DNA of 64,000 bases from Acarospora socialis (GCA_025617375.2 JAMYGW020000002.1:1550001-1614000), one strand, 5' to 3'; counted from the stretch's first letter, positions 31,914 through 43,986 are shown. Made by a program: numbers and translations. The notes: generated by a model not told the origin, from the letters alone.

Positions 31914-33776
31914 TTACGGCAGTGCCACCTCGAATCGTTTCTCGATGGACTTCAGCACCTCTTGATCCGCCTCACTGCTGACAAACGAGATACTCAACCC
32001 TTTCGTGCCGAAACGACCTGCGCGACCGACGCGGTGGAGGTACGAATCTGCGTCGGATGGGAGATCGTAGTTGATCGCGAGATTGATGCGCTCAATGTCA
32101 ATGCCACGACCGAAGACATCAGTGGCGACGCAAATCCGCTTGTTGAATTCTTTGAACTCCTTGTAGCGTTTGATACTGTATCAGGTTAGCTTAGTTCACC
32201 GCTCAAATCTGTTGATCTCAGTCTTACCGTTCCTCCTGACTCACGCCGGAGTGGACTGCTATGCTCGGAAAGTTGCATTCACGTAGCAGTTTGTCCAGTT
32301 CGGTAGCCCGCAGCGTACTCTTGACGAAAATAATGACCTGGTTGAATTCGAGTGTGTCAAGTAGATCGTTGAGCTTGCGGTTTTTCTCTCCTTCGCTCAA
32401 CTTGACGTAGTACTGCTGGAGCCCGTGCAGCGTGAGCTTAGTCTCATCGTCAACATAGATTTCGAGAGGGTTCTGCATAAACTTCTTGCAGATTGGTCTA
32501 ATCTCTTGAGAGAGCGTAGCGCTGAACATCATGACCTGTTTCTGTGTTGGAGTAGCGCGGAAAATCTCCTGGACGTCACGGCGCATATCTAGCGGAGATG
32601 AGTATGAGTGTAACCGCAATGCTTCGAGCATCACGAAAGCTTACCAATCTGATCCAACATTTTATCGCACTCATCGAGGACAAAGACCTTGATGTTCCCG
32701 AGTCGAAGCTTCTTGTCGCGGACAAGAGCATTGAGTCTGCCGGGTGTGGCAACGATGATATGTGGATGCGTGTCCTTGTTCGCTAAGACCTCGATGTCCT
32801 TCTGCATAGGGGTACCACCGTAGAATACTGCCGTCTTGACCTCTGGCATGTACTTGCTGAACCGTGCATACTCGTTCTTGATCTGATAGGCCAGCTCGCG
32901 CGTGTGACACATCACGAGGACTGAAGACTCGCCTGGAACCGGTTCGACTTGTTGTAGTGTGGTGAGGACAAAGACAGCCGTCTTCCCGAGACCGGATTTA
33001 GCTTGGCATAAGACGTCTGTGCCTAAGATCGCTTGAGGAATGCAGACTTGCTGGACTGTATAGATAAACGGAGGCGATGTTAGACTTTGTTCGTTCCACA
33101 AGATGCGATGTATCCACAGAACGTCCGTCCATCTCAAAAACACGAGGCCAAGCGTTCACGTCCCACTAACTTTAACCAACCGGTAAAGTCCAAGCAAGAA
33201 GATCGTACAGATGATGAAATCGACAACGGATATTGACAAATACTCAGAGCGAGTGGCGTGGCTGTAGGCGGTCCAGGAAGTCTCTTGCCATAATATTACA
33301 ATGCTCGTCCCTTATCTTCATACAAGACGATACCAAGTGATGCAAAGCCCCCTTCAAACAATGGCATTGCGGTGTTGCTACCTGCAGTCGAAATACAGAA
33401 AAGCTCATCCGAGAGACTTCCTTGTACCGCCCACAGACTCGATTGTAAAGCGAAGCGACGATGGACGGACGTTCTGGATATGGACACACTGGAGGAAGCT
33501 TGGGGAGAAAAGTTATGACTAACCCTCCGATGGATGCTCGAAACCGCAGTCGGTGATAGCCCGAAGTAGCTCTGGCTTCAGCAGGAAGTCGCGAAAGCCC
33601 GTGGAGTGGATGCCGACATAGCTGCCTTTCTTATCTGCGTTGCCTCCGGACACAGTCAAGTCGCCCTTCTTCGCCGCACTACCGTTGGTGGCTGCTCCGG
33701 CGGTACTAGTTGCCGCCGCATCCCCAGTTTGAAGTTCTTCGTCCGAGTAATCGATGAGGTCCTCCTCGTGAGACAT
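31914..33776 (-). CDS. sub2: Sub2/UAP56 DEAD-box RNA helicase
   Basis: The protein is 428 aa from exons 33776-33524, 33055-32645, 32588-32228 and 32175-31914. It is an ATP-dependent RNA helicase of spliceosome assembly and mRNA export through the TREX complex, acting in the nucleus. Motifs in order: Q-motif region GFEHPSEVQQ (about 79-88), Walker A AKSGLGKT (103-110), DECD at 212-215 (the Sub2/UAP56 form of DEAD), SAT 244-246, the C-domain with HSGVSQEER, and [10 protein letters not shown] near the end. The length fits the family (about 440). All exon joins restore conserved blocks. The first intron is 468 nt, while the other two are 56 and 52 nt. The gene is divergent from the rpr2-like gene 500 bp away. 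Confidence 0.95.
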
Positions 33777-34276
33777 GTTTGATAATTGAAGAGAGATCTC
33801 AACGTGAAAGAGATGGTTTGGTTTGAATAGCGGATTGTCGCAAGGAACAACGAAGACGTGATGTGGAAGTCTATGGGGATCTAGTTGGAAGTCGACCCAA
33901 AGCTGCAAATCTGGATATGTCGTCGTATTCCGTCCGGTCCTGATTTATGATCTGTTGATATGGTGTCGCTAAGATGTTTTCGTTTACTGAGTGAGTCTAC
34001 CTCAGCAAAGTAGTTGCATGAGAGAGAACCTAATGAAGAGAAGGAAGAAGAGGTGTGGTTGAACGGAAGCAAGGGAGCGATGCTTGCGGCTGACTCAAGG
34101 CAAGCTAAATCTGCCGATGCCGCTAGATCGAATTGTACTAGTGTCATCTACGATACCAGCCTGGGTCTGATACTACCTAGGTACTCTTTCTCTAGATTAC
34201 CTTGAGAAAAAGACGAGCGAATGATTTTATGACTCCTACAATTTGATCTTTTACACTGGAAAGCCATTTGATGATC
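33777..34276. promoter_or_regulatory. Shared divergent promoter of sub2 and the Rpr2-like gene
   Basis: These 500 bp separate the start codons of sub2 (-) and the RNase P subunit gene (+), so both promoters must lie here. A CTACCTAGGTA word is at about 34174-34184. No specific factor site is claimed. Confidence 0.5.
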
Positions 34277-34918
34277 ATGGCGAAGTCCAAATCTCAAAAG
34301 CCGCCTTGCGTCTCACAAAAGCACCTGCACTCTAGGATATCCTTCCTATACCAGGCAGCAACGTACCTAGCAAGCGCGCAATCAGCTGTGGTCACATCCA
34401 AACCAGGCAACAATGCGAGCCTGAAGCACGTCGGTGTGTCCAGCGGCCCTAATCTACGTTCAAATGAGGTAGATTCTTCTAGCTCGGAGCCAACAACTAC
34501 ATCAATGGCTTCTATCCCGGTTAGGGATTGCTGGGGTTCCCACTCCGATTTGCCAGTCAGCTCCATCCAAGAGTCTGCCCCATCACGCCAACTGCTTTCG
34601 CACCTTCATGCGGTCTCACGGAAGGCTCAGATCAGTCTCTCACCCAACATAAAAACCTCTGTTTGCAAGCGCTGCCATACACTCCTAATCACAGGCTCCA
34701 GTTGTCACGAAAGACTTGAAAATTTGAGTCGTGGAAGCAGGAAGCCATGGGCCGACGTGATGGTTCGGACGTGTCTGACTTGTGGGACCGAGAGACGAAC
34801 TCCTACCGGAATTATGAGGCAAGCCAAAAAAGCAGGGCGTTGCAACAAGCAGAAGTCATTACGCCGAAACAATCGTCATAGTAACATTGGTACTAGATCT
34901 AATAGGTTGAGGTTGTGA
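34277..34918 (+). CDS. Rpr2/Rpp21/Snm1-family RNase P or MRP subunit
   Basis: The protein is 213 aa in a single exon. It matches the Rpr2 family of protein subunits of RNase P (tRNA 5' processing) or RNase MRP. An N-terminal helix (HLHSRISFLYQAATYLA) is followed, after a Ser/Thr-rich linker, by SRQLLSHLHAVSRKAQISLS and the zinc ribbon: CKRCHTLLITGSS, then VMVRTCLTCGTERRTP, giving two CxxC pairs. The linker of about 70 residues between the helices is longer than usual. The C-terminal tail is very basic (Lys/Arg/Asn), as expected for RNA binding. ATGs at 34271 and 34277 are in frame; I chose the second. Whether it serves RNase P (Rpr2) or MRP (Snm1) cannot be decided here. Confidence 0.8.
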   Translation: MAKSKSQKPPCVSQKHLHSRISFLYQAATYLASAQSAVVTSKPGNNASLKHVGVSSGPNLRSNEVDSSSSEPTTTSMASIPVRDCWGSHSDLPVSSIQESAPSRQLLSHLHAVSRKAQISLSPNIKTSVCKRCHTLLITGSSCHERLENLSRGSRKPWADVMVRTCLTCGTERRTPTGIMRQAKKAGRCNKQKSLRRNNRHSNIGTRSNRLRL

Positions 34919-35664
34919 ACTCGCAGCGGTCATACCTGAGGATTTCACGCTCCTCGATACGGAGTAACAGTACGATTTGGGTGGGTTGGCAAGCCTCTCG
35001 AAGAGCATGCTCTGTCGAGGTGGAGGCTGAGAAGTAGACTCCACACCACCGAAGCAGAAACAGGGCTATCTGCAGTATTGATATTATGAAGGCCTGACCT
35101 AGGACACGGATCAAGGGTACGTCTGGGATTTTACTCGTCTAGCCATAGTCTCTCGATCTACTTAGGTCAGAGCTAGAGCATCATGCCAGCGGTCAGCAGG
35201 TAGCTTCTGGAAAACAGCTCAGCTACTCTCAAACGGATTTCTGCGCGCAGGAGGGTACTTTAGACAAGAACCACACGGGACGTGGTAACCTCTTAGCGAT
35301 CATGAAGGGAATGAGGAGTTCCTCGTGATTTGCCAGACTAGAAAATCACGTCATTGTACAACATGCTCTGTCTAATCTCTGTCTTCATGTACTAGTAACA
35401 CGATACACTTAATGAAGAACTCCATTAACGATTGAATCGACCAGGCCCGACGATAGTGAAAGTAATGCAGTTTGCCATGTACCTATAGTACGCCCCTCGA
35501 ATGGTCCTTTGGTTCCCCTCCTTGATCCGTTGTCGCCCCTACAGTATAGCCGGAGAAGCCAGTCGCCAGCCAGAAGCCGCCCAGAACAAAGACGATGCAC
35601 ATGTAGAACGAACTAGGGAAGACACGGTTTTACCGAAGTAAAGGAGGCCAGTAACCAGGCACTT
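34919..35664. other. Convergent intergenic spacer
   Basis: Lies between the 3' ends of the Rpr2-like gene (+) and the SidB-type kinase (-). One TACGGAGTA word occurs at 34958-34966. No gene seen. Confidence 0.5.
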
Positions 35665-37826
35665 TTAGAATATAGTACCAAACGATCCATCAGTCGGCAG
35701 AGTCTTACGAGGACTAGTCTTGTTGCCGTCGCTGTCGACGGCAGGTTTCCGATGTCTGCCCCTGCGTTAGCTGAAAAGGCTCTATAGCAACCGAGCAACA
35801 GCAGCGGACATACCTAAACGTGAATCCAACGAACAACCCCTTCCCCATCTGCTCATCCCTGTCCGCCATGTTTTCCAATGCCTGCTGCTTGTCGTGCACT
35901 TCTTTGTATTTGGCCATATCCGCCTCATTACTGAAATCGTCGAAGTATCCGGCATCAGTCTCACTGTCCAACTCGGGTACGAAGGGAGCCCTCTGCATCC
36001 TTAGCTGAGTCCAGTCCACTTCCGCGAAGTAGCGATGAGCATGGATCTCGCCGATGCCGTGGAAACGCTGAGCTTTGCCCGCGACAAGGCGACAGATAAG
36101 ATCCCAGGTACGTTGGCTGAGAAAGTAATTAGGGTCCTCGTACTCCGGCTTGCGGAGGACTTTCTTCCAGTTCTTCAGGTTTTGCCAGGTCTCGTCGACT
36201 GTGGCGCCGGCGAAGGGCGGATAACCGGCAAGGGCTTCGAACAGCATGCAGCCGAGCGACCAGTAGTCGACCGTGAAGTCATACTGTTCCCCTTTGAGGA
36301 CTTCGGGAGCCATGTAGTCGGGAGATCCGACGATAGACTTTGCGTAGTTGACTTCCCGGCCACGGAGCGAGCGGTAGCCTTCACGGCGTTCGGCAACTGT
36401 GCGTTGTTCCATTGGGCGACCGAAAGGAACGGCCATTCTTCCTACTTCTTCAAGCTTGACACGCATGGACTCAATCTTCATTGGACTTAGCATACCAGCC
36501 GCGAGGCCAAAGTCTGTGAGTTTGACATGGCCAGTGGAGTCGATAAGGAAATTTTCGGGCTTAAGATCACGGTGAATATAGCCTAATTGGTGGAGGGCAT
36601 CGACGCAGGAGAACATTTCGGCGATGTAGAATCGTGCATGGCGGTTGTGAAGAACCCCGGTATTGTTCAGCAGTGTGCGGAAATCTCCTCCGGGGACATA
36701 CTCCTAACCAGCAGTGAGTGGGACCTTCTTCGTATCGCGCTGAGCGAGATGAAAACTCACCATAGCAAGATATATGCTCTGATCATCTTGAAAAGCGTAC
36801 AGCAGCTTCACCAGCCACTCGCTCTTCGCCGCAGTCAAGATATCCCTCTCCGTCAAGATGTGCCTGATCTCGTCCAGTTTGAAAAGCAGCTTTTTGCTCA
36901 TCACTTTCAGCGCACACACTTCCTTCGTGTCCTTCTTTTGCGCCAAATACACCTGTCCGTAGCCACCTTGTCCGACCTGCGTCAGGATTTGGAAGTCGCC
37001 ATGGCGGAGTCTTGTGCGACGTTTGCGCAAATTCGCTCGTTCTCTGCCCAAGTACTTATGTAATGCAGCATCATATTCTTCCGCTGGAGTTGCAGGAGGC
37101 GCTGGGTTTTGCGCTTGGAACTGAGCTTGCCGGCTCTGGCGGTTATGAACGTAGCTGAGGAGGTCAAAATAATGATCAAGAAAGTCTGCAAAAAGAATTA
37201 GCTTGACATTTTCAGGTCAACAGATGTGTAGGGAGCATACAGAGCTGTGTTACATTTGCGAGCCGCTTGACCTTCGGCAGCTGTAGCTTCTCAAGCTCTT
37301 CCACAGTCAACCCCCGCTGAGGATTATAACCCCTGCGGTCCCCTTGCTCTAGGCGCTGATATGGCTCCTGCCGTGATACCGCCGCCTGATTCGGAGTGTA
37401 TGGCGGTCTTACCCCAGACGGGGTATTCTCTTTGTTCGATTGTCGCGTAGGACTTCCCAGGATTGACGTATGTTCCTTGAAAATCACACTCTCGTCGAAG
37501 TTGTTGGTGCTATCGTCGACGAATGGCAAGCTGTTCTTGTTCGGCGAGTTCGGTGTGAGCTGCTGACGTCCAGATTTTGTTGGGCTGGTTGGCATGAGCT
37601 TCATGGCATTGTCGAAGATGTTGGGAAGGTCGTTCGCTCCCGGGGGCATTCTGTTTTTGCTTGGACTTCCCTGCGGCGTCTGCGAGGGCGACGTGAAGCC
37701 GTGCTGCACTGGAGTGCGCGGACGATCATAAGGCTCGTTGCCGGAGCGTGTATGGAGTAATGGAGGAGGGACTGGGAGGGGGAAGTCAAGTTTCCCTCCC
37801 GGCGAGAGGGGCATACTGGTCGCCAT
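35665..37826 (-). CDS. sidB: SidB/Dbf2-type NDR kinase of the septation (SIN/MEN) pathway
   Basis: The model gives 663 aa from exons 37826-37241, 37185-36761, 36703-35814 and 35755-35665. It is an AGC-group NDR kinase; Dbf2/Sid2/SidB kinases with a Mob1 partner trigger cytokinesis and septation. The N-terminal 195 residues are Pro/Ser-rich. The Mob-binding helical region follows (YFLDHYFDLLSYVHNRQSRQ). The kinase domain has VGQGGYGQVY (266-275), Lys289, HRDLKPEN (Asp383), DFG (401-403) and the long NDR insert before NYAKSIVGSPDYMAPE, where Ser460 is the likely activation-loop site. The hydrophobic motif is FVGFTF. Exon 4 is short, but splicing gives FTFRHRKP, as in family members. The start could also be an in-frame ATG at 37871 (678 aa). 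The DFGLAAG and LSPMKIESM segments favour Dbf2/SidB over Cbk1/Cot1. Confidence 0.9.
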
Positions 37827-38833
37827 AATCGAAAGGTATGGTCGTGGTGATGCTACACTCAGGCCGACCAAGTTTCGAGGGAGACTAAGGAGCTCGAGAG
37901 AGCAAAAGCTCCTTGACGATTGTGATTAAGTCTGCTTGGGTATAGTGAACGAATAGTCGAGCTGGTGGAGGGGATTCTGCGAAGTAGTCCCGCGTCGGTT
38001 GCTACGGTGACATGCAGAACGCAGGCGCAGCCCTCTACGTAGCTTCTCATATACACATACATAAGCGGTTCTTGCTTCATACTTCAATACGACCTGGTTT
38101 TCGAAGAACCTCGCCTTCAATGAACTATACTCAGCCTCCTCGTGTTCAAATACAGTGCTGGCTCTACAATATCCATAACAAACTACGCATTCAAGTCTTT
38201 GGAGGATGGCAATGAGACGAAGCAAAATCTTGGAACAATCATCGTAGTATGCGGGCCTCAACCCACCTTACCACCTGTATGGGAACTCGACTTGCACATC
38301 ATATAAGCCATTGGAGGATGAGGTAGCGCCTTCAAGATGGGAACTTTGTGGGAAGCTCTGCTTCACTACTACATAGTCTTAGAGAGCTTGTCCTATGGTC
38401 ACTGCCTCAGTCCCACTGGAGTTGCGCTTAGGATGTACAATCCGCTTTCGTTCCAGCCATAAAACTTGCATAACTAAGTCGGATTATTGGTGGTCCATTG
38501 AGTATCGCGGATGGCAGAAGATACTGTGGAGAGACACTGACCTCCCAGGGTCATGGTTAGCCGCAGCCAAGTCTACGTACTAACTTGAATGCAGCTTCTC
38601 GAAGTAGGGCTGCACGTTTGGAGCCTGTCACATCGAGCAGTCCTAACGACACCTTTTGCATCCATTGATTCTGCCATTGCAGGTTGATTCTCAGCTTTTT
38701 GAGGGAATATGCCATGGTGCGGAAGACGAAACTTTGCTGGACGTGGACCTGCTCGCCGAAAATGGCGCGTGATATAGGTGTGCCCTCCGTATATAAACTT
38801 GAGGACTCTCCATTGTACAAGTCACCCACACTT
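37827..38833. other. Intergenic, no gene supported
   Basis: Promoter side of the SidB-type kinase and 3' side of the acetyltransferase, both on the minus strand. Short open frames on both strands (for example 37926-38261 and 38557-38859) have no recognisable features. Confidence 0.45.
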
Positions 38834-39539
38834 TCAACTCGTTTGGGCTTTGCTACCATGAGCTGGCCTTATCATACAGACAAAGCGATGGAGGCCAGGC
38901 CCTCCCCATTGGGTAAGATCTATATCCAGATTTTCCACGTCGTCGAAGCCAAACTTCCGGTACAGATGGTAGCCTGCGGGCGAGGCTTCGAGATAACAGG
39001 GCAGACCGTACTGGTCCGCCACGTCAGCGCCCCATTTAACCAACTGAGTGCCGGCACCTCGGCGTTGATGTGCGGGCAAGGTATCCAGAAGATTCAGCAC
39101 TATGGGACAACGTATCAGCGCAAGAGCCTCGATCCTCTCAACGTCACCGCCTACAGCAGTATGGCTTGCCCTCCATGAATTTTTTCCTCTTCTGATTGAT
39201 AGCACCGATGAAGGCATCAGCCACCTCCACATTCGTTCCCTCACCCCAATCCCTTTTCTCCTCCTTATTCCATTCCTCTTCCGGCCTTTCGTGTTTCCAA
39301 ATAAACCACTTGGCGAAGGAGACAATCTCTCCTGTTTCCGTGTCCGTGACCTTCACAAACGCGACGTCAGGGCTGCGAAAGTCCCGACGTGCACGATCGA
39401 GAGCTTTCTCGAACGTGGACGGCGGAGTGGGAACGGGGAACATCAGGCGATTTACGGCGTCCTGCGCGAAGGCAGCAAATTGGACTTCCAATATCTTGGG
39501 GAGGTCGGCCTCGCTGGCCGGTGCGAGTTGGAGAGGCAT
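38834..39539 (-). CDS. GNAT-family N-acetyltransferase
   Basis: The protein is 216 aa from exons 39539-39155 and 39099-38834. The start MPLQLAPASEADLPKILEVQ and FAAFAQDAVNRLMFP are typical of fungal GNAT proteins that acetylate small molecules or peptides with acetyl-CoA. The acetyl-CoA-binding motif A lies at LLDTLPAHQRRGAGTQLVKW (R/Q-x-x-G-x-G/A), followed by CYLEASPAGYHLYRKFGFDD, the usual motif B. The 55-nt intron joins at GKPYC|LLNLLDTLP in frame. The size is normal for the family. The substrate cannot be told from the sequence. It has no close neighbour that suggests a pathway. Confidence 0.82.
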
Positions 39540-40683
39540 TTTCGAGGTCGTTATGTAAGGCTAGGAGCACGTTGATTAGGCTCAGTAACAACCAACAGAC
39601 AATCGGTAATGGTATATTCTACAGGAGTAATTGTTCAGAGATATAATAATAACAGGCCTTATCTGTCAATTCATACATTCAGTAAACTTAATTCGATTTA
39701 TAACTATACCTGACTAAGGTTATCTGACCAAGGTAAGGTAAGTCTAAGGTTAAGGTACGAGTACGTTGAAGCATTGAAGTGCGGAAGTTTGCCGCATTTG
39801 GCCTCACCGCCCGGCTCGCAAGGTCTCGAGTTAGCGGGCGCTGGTAAGGTGTTCGGGCGTCTCATACCTTGTCCACATACTTCGTACATGTACCCTATGA
39901 ATGACTCGGAGAAAGAGGGTACGGTAATGCAGCAGACCTGAGTTGTCACAAGATGCAGCGAAAGGTCAGATATTTGGGAACAACTGAACCAAGGCTTGGT
40001 ACAACAACACGGCAGGCAGCCTGTGTCAGTTATCCTGACATGGAGAGCAGAAACCTAGATTATGATGGACCGCTTGATTGAGCCATTACCACATCACAGC
40101 AATTTACGGCTCCGTACCTACCTACTGACGTGCTGATGTACCCGCACAGACCAGTCTACTCATTAGGGCTTTCAGTCAACACATACAGCTGTACCCTGGC
40201 TTTGGTAGGCTTCCAAATGCAGAGGACAAATGGGCCATTCTCCACTTGGGATTCACCTATGGGCATGCTACCCTGGCCTAAGCTGCAACGCAACAAAGCA
40301 ACTTGTATTCTTTCCGAGGCTGTAGGAATGTGTTCACTACCTCTGACAGTGGGTATATGGAAAGATCTGGTCGAAAGTATGGAAGGAGATTTAAGAGGCG
40401 GGAAAGCTTCGCCGCCGGTTGCACCAGCCAAACTGACCAGGTGTAAGGTTTCGTTTCTAAAGCGAGAGTCTGGAATCACTTCGATGTTGTCTGATTAGCC
40501 CTACCGTGATTGGAGCTAAGAGCGGCACCACTTCGACGCGTCTTAATCTTTATTTCTTCACTTCTCTTCTCTTCACGTTACTGTTGGAGCCTGTCATCAC
40601 GAGTGTTCTGGACAACGCAAGTCTTCTCGATTCGATAAACTCGCGTCATTAAGTTCAGTTCAACCGTCTGCATCTCGATTACC
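39540..40683. other. Divergent intergenic region between the GNAT gene and rec8
   Basis: Holds the promoters of both genes. AGGTAAGG/TAAGGT words cluster at 39715-39760, and CCGTACCTACC is near 40114. A minus-strand frame of 107 codons (40156-40479) and an antisense plus-strand frame overlap here; see findings. Confidence 0.5.
40156..40479 (-). CDS. Possible small hypothetical protein (weak)
   Basis: An ATG-started open frame of 107 codons with mixed residue use and a clean stop. It is not recognised. It overlaps a 122-codon open frame on the other strand, so at most one of them is real and both may be chance. No splice partner or motif supports it. Confidence 0.15.
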   Translation of the reverse strand: MIPDSRFRNETLHLVSLAGATGGEAFPPLKSPSILSTRSFHIPTVRGSEHIPTASERIQVALLRCSLGQGSMPIGESQVENGPFVLCIWKPTKARVQLYVLTESPNE

Positions 40684-43220
40684 ATGTTCTACAGTCACGA
40701 AGGCAAGCGCACCTCTCGAGTCCTGAGAAGCCCTCAACGAGGGAGACTTCGGAAGCCTGTATTTTGCTGCTAACTCTTCTCAGTCCTGACATCGAGCAAA
40801 TATGGGGTGGCCACAGTCTGGTATGTGCTCACATCTCGTCCTCTCCATGTTTCGCATGTTGAAAGATATAGGCTGGTGGCTACTCAAGGAACCAAATCCA
40901 ACTCGAAAAAGATCAATCGGAAGGCCATCCTTGACGTTGACGTTCCTAAAGCCTGCCAGTACATCGTCACGCCAGAGGCTCCGATGGCTTTGCGGCTCCA
41001 AAGTAACCTCCTGTCAGTCCTGAGACCCACTTGCTCTGCAGATCGTTGAGCTGATCATAGTGTCACATAACACAGTTATGGTGTCTCACGTGTCTATTCT
41101 CAGCAATGCGGATATGTCCTCGCAGATGCCCAGACTGCTCAGAATAACATCAGAGCTCTCCTCAAGATTGTTCGCACCGCACAGCTAGACCCTGAAGCAG
41201 GTAAAACAAGGTGAGACGCCTGCCGCATGTGATCTGGCCATCCTCTTACTCGTAACTATAGAGCGGAACAGATTGTGTTGCAGGATGACCCAGCTTTCCT
41301 TCCTGAACTAGCTTTCCGGGCTCTTGACATCGACCTTTCAGCCTTAGACCTCTCGTCTGACGCGACCTCCCACCGTTCCAGTTTGATGTCTCAACGCTCC
41401 TTATCATCAAGCCAGTCAAGTCATCAAGAACCTGGAGGGCCCCATCTCGGTCTTGTCCTCCCACCTTCCGACACAGGGACTGCAGCTGACGTTGGCGGAT
41501 TTGTCATTCCGGGCGATAATGATGATTTAGCTCAGAGAGGCAGTAGACTTGGGGGTCTGATTCTCCAGGGCGAGGAAGAAGGATTTTTCCCCGATGTCGA
41601 TTTCGAATTTGATGCTGAAGGTAACGTCGTCGAACTCAGTGCTGACGACAGAGTTCAAAGACAGGGCATTATGGGCATGGGCGGAAGTAGACTCAGCAGA
41701 GACTCCGCCGCGAGTGGGCGGGTTAGACAAGAACATGAGGAAGGTTTGCAGGCTATGGCACAGCTCGGGGTTAGTCTGATTGTTTGAGATGAGTTTGAAA
41801 GAGATGCTAACCAAATCAGCTTCACCGTGCCATAGATTTTGACATGGAGATGCCGAATCTTGGCGATGATTATGACATGCCCTTACCAGAAGCTGAGCCT
41901 TTCCCGGATGTCGGACCTCCAGCTGCCGCAGATGCAGGTGCGGCCATCATGTTACCTCTTCAAGCCCCCGAAGCAGAAGGGCCCACGTCAGAGTCTGTAG
42001 GCGCTCCATTACAATCAAGAAGGAGAGCGCCAAAAGTCTTAGAGAGAGATGAGACGCAAGAGCTTCGGAACTCTGATCTTGCGCAATGGAACAACGATTA
42101 CTTGACGAACATGGCTAGTGTTGCGAGATCCAGACAACACTACAAAGCCAACGCTCAAGCCAAGAAGAACGCCGCATTCTGGGTGATGGGCGCAGGTATC
42201 GGTGGTGTTGGTTCTGGCTTGGGTGTCTCAAAACTAGACAATCCACTGAACATATTTTCTGGCGGTAGGTTGATCGAAGCACTCAGAGGTCTCGAGAGTG
42301 GACCGACGAGTCGGAAGCGAAGCCGAAGCGCTGGAGAAGAAGGTCAAAGCTCTGATAGCGAGGAGAGACGTGTCCGCGCTAGGGAATATGACAGCGAGCA
42401 GATCGGACGCGGGCAGGGATTAGCGCTCGACGACAGTGGAATTATGCCAGGTTTCGACGACGATGTGAGTGAACCCTCGTCCGTATCACAGCGATAAACT
42501 GACAGCGACCAGGGTATCGAGGTCGGTCGTGAGGCTCCGGCTGCACTGGAAGATATCTCATCTCAGATGCCCTGGAATATAACCGCCTCTGCGCAAGGGT
42601 CCCGGGTTGCGTCCTCGGTTGCACGAGGTCGCGGGTTTCCAACAAGTATGGGTGGATTTGCTACCAGCACCGGCGGTCCAAGCCCTGCACCTAGAGTCGA
42701 AGTTGGTCCAGCGGGTGCTTTTAGTAAGCCAGGCAGCCGCATGACAAGTGCCAGCCCTCTCTTGGGTCGTGGCCAGGAACGCTTGAGTAGTCTTGAGCTT
42801 CCAGGGCATGGCGACGAGACTGAATTGCTCGGTGTTCCTTTCGTTTCAGACGATCAAGGAGACTCTGACGGTTTCCAGCTTTATGGCCCCGCCGCAGATG
42901 CTGACATCCAGACTGCGGCATCATCTCAGTGGAGGAGAGCTGCCCTTGACCAAGAAAGCTCAAACTTCCTAGACTTCGTCAAGGCGCAGATCGGTGACGA
43001 ACCTCCTCCGGACGATGATGACGAGGAACGAGGTGAAAGCGGCATTCTAAGAAGAAAGACCATCCAGTTCGAAGAGCTCCTGCCGCCAGCGCAACATACT
43101 AAGATGGTTGCGGCCCAGGCCTTACATCACGTCCTGGTCCTGGCAACCAAGAACTTGCTCGACATCCAGCAGACTGAAGGGTACGGACCGATCGTATTGA
43201 GTCTTGTTGCAGGTGCCTGA
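40684..43220 (+). CDS. rec8: Rec8-type meiotic cohesin (kleisin)
   Basis: The protein is 730 aa from seven exons: 40684-40702, 40784-40820, 40872-41012, 41076-41210, 41262-41769, 41820-42464, 42513-43220. It is the alpha-kleisin that closes the cohesin ring in meiosis and is cut by separase. The spliced N-terminus (MFYSHEVLTSSKYGVATVWL, then VATQGTKSNSKKINRKAILD, ALRLQSNLLYGVSRVYSQQC and GYVLADAQTA) is the Rad21/Rec8 N-terminal domain; VATVWLVAT in place of the LAKVWLAAH of mitotic Rad21 points to Rec8. The C-terminal winged helix is TKMVAAQALHHVLVLATKNL. The middle is acidic and disordered. The first intron has a GC donor (AG|GCAAGC). The exon 6/7 junction uses the AG before GGTATCGAG, which keeps frame. 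Confidence 0.9.
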
Positions 43221-43986
43221 GAATGAGCACAAGTCTTCCAGGGGAATTGCTGCATGATTGTACGGGCACTGTCAGGAATGGTCGTGAGAGGAGATCTAAA
43301 TTATCTGAATATTACTTGCTTTGCTGTGTATATTTGCTTGCAGTATAGAGGAGTAAGAGGTTGCTTCCTTCTTTGCTCTTTGTCCTATTGCTTTTTCATG
43401 CTCGGTTCTGTCATGTCGACCATCTGAAGGTCTTCCATACTTAGCTTCGATGTCGCTATTAAGAGTGGATGGTCTCGTAGGAGTAGCTCATGTACCACTA
43501 CCTCACAATTCAATTAGCATCAGGCTCAAACTTCCTGTGGTAGTGTAGCTGGATTTTTCGAAGATGAAAGTGCCCACCGGATTCGAAACAGACGCAGTAT
43601 CCTTCAGTCGTGGCACGGTTTCTGCTCCACTGTTGTGAGTACTGTAGATAAGAATTATAGAGACCAATACTTCTCAGGTCTTAGTTCATGTTGTCCGCGC
43701 TGAGGACTTCAATATCATCCTAAGATCTAGCTTTCGCAGACTTTAGAGGAAAACGGGCGTCTTGTCAATTTACTAAAGCACGAATAAAGTACACTTGCGC
43801 CTTTGACAGTTGACCTCTAGAGGGTGTTTTGCCGAACCACCAAGCACAGAAAAGCAAGAGCCAGTCTCCATGCTCAATGTATCTTCTGGTAGAGGACTGG
43901 ATCACAAACTGGAGAAAGGCCACCCTTCCAAATATCCCTTCACGCATATTGAAACCGCCACTCGGCTCCATCATTCCCCGGAGTGT
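43221..43986. other. Convergent spacer between rec8 and the S30 gene
   Basis: No gene seen. A 69-codon minus-strand frame (43765-43974) is downstream of S30 and featureless. It holds both 3' UTRs. Confidence 0.5.
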
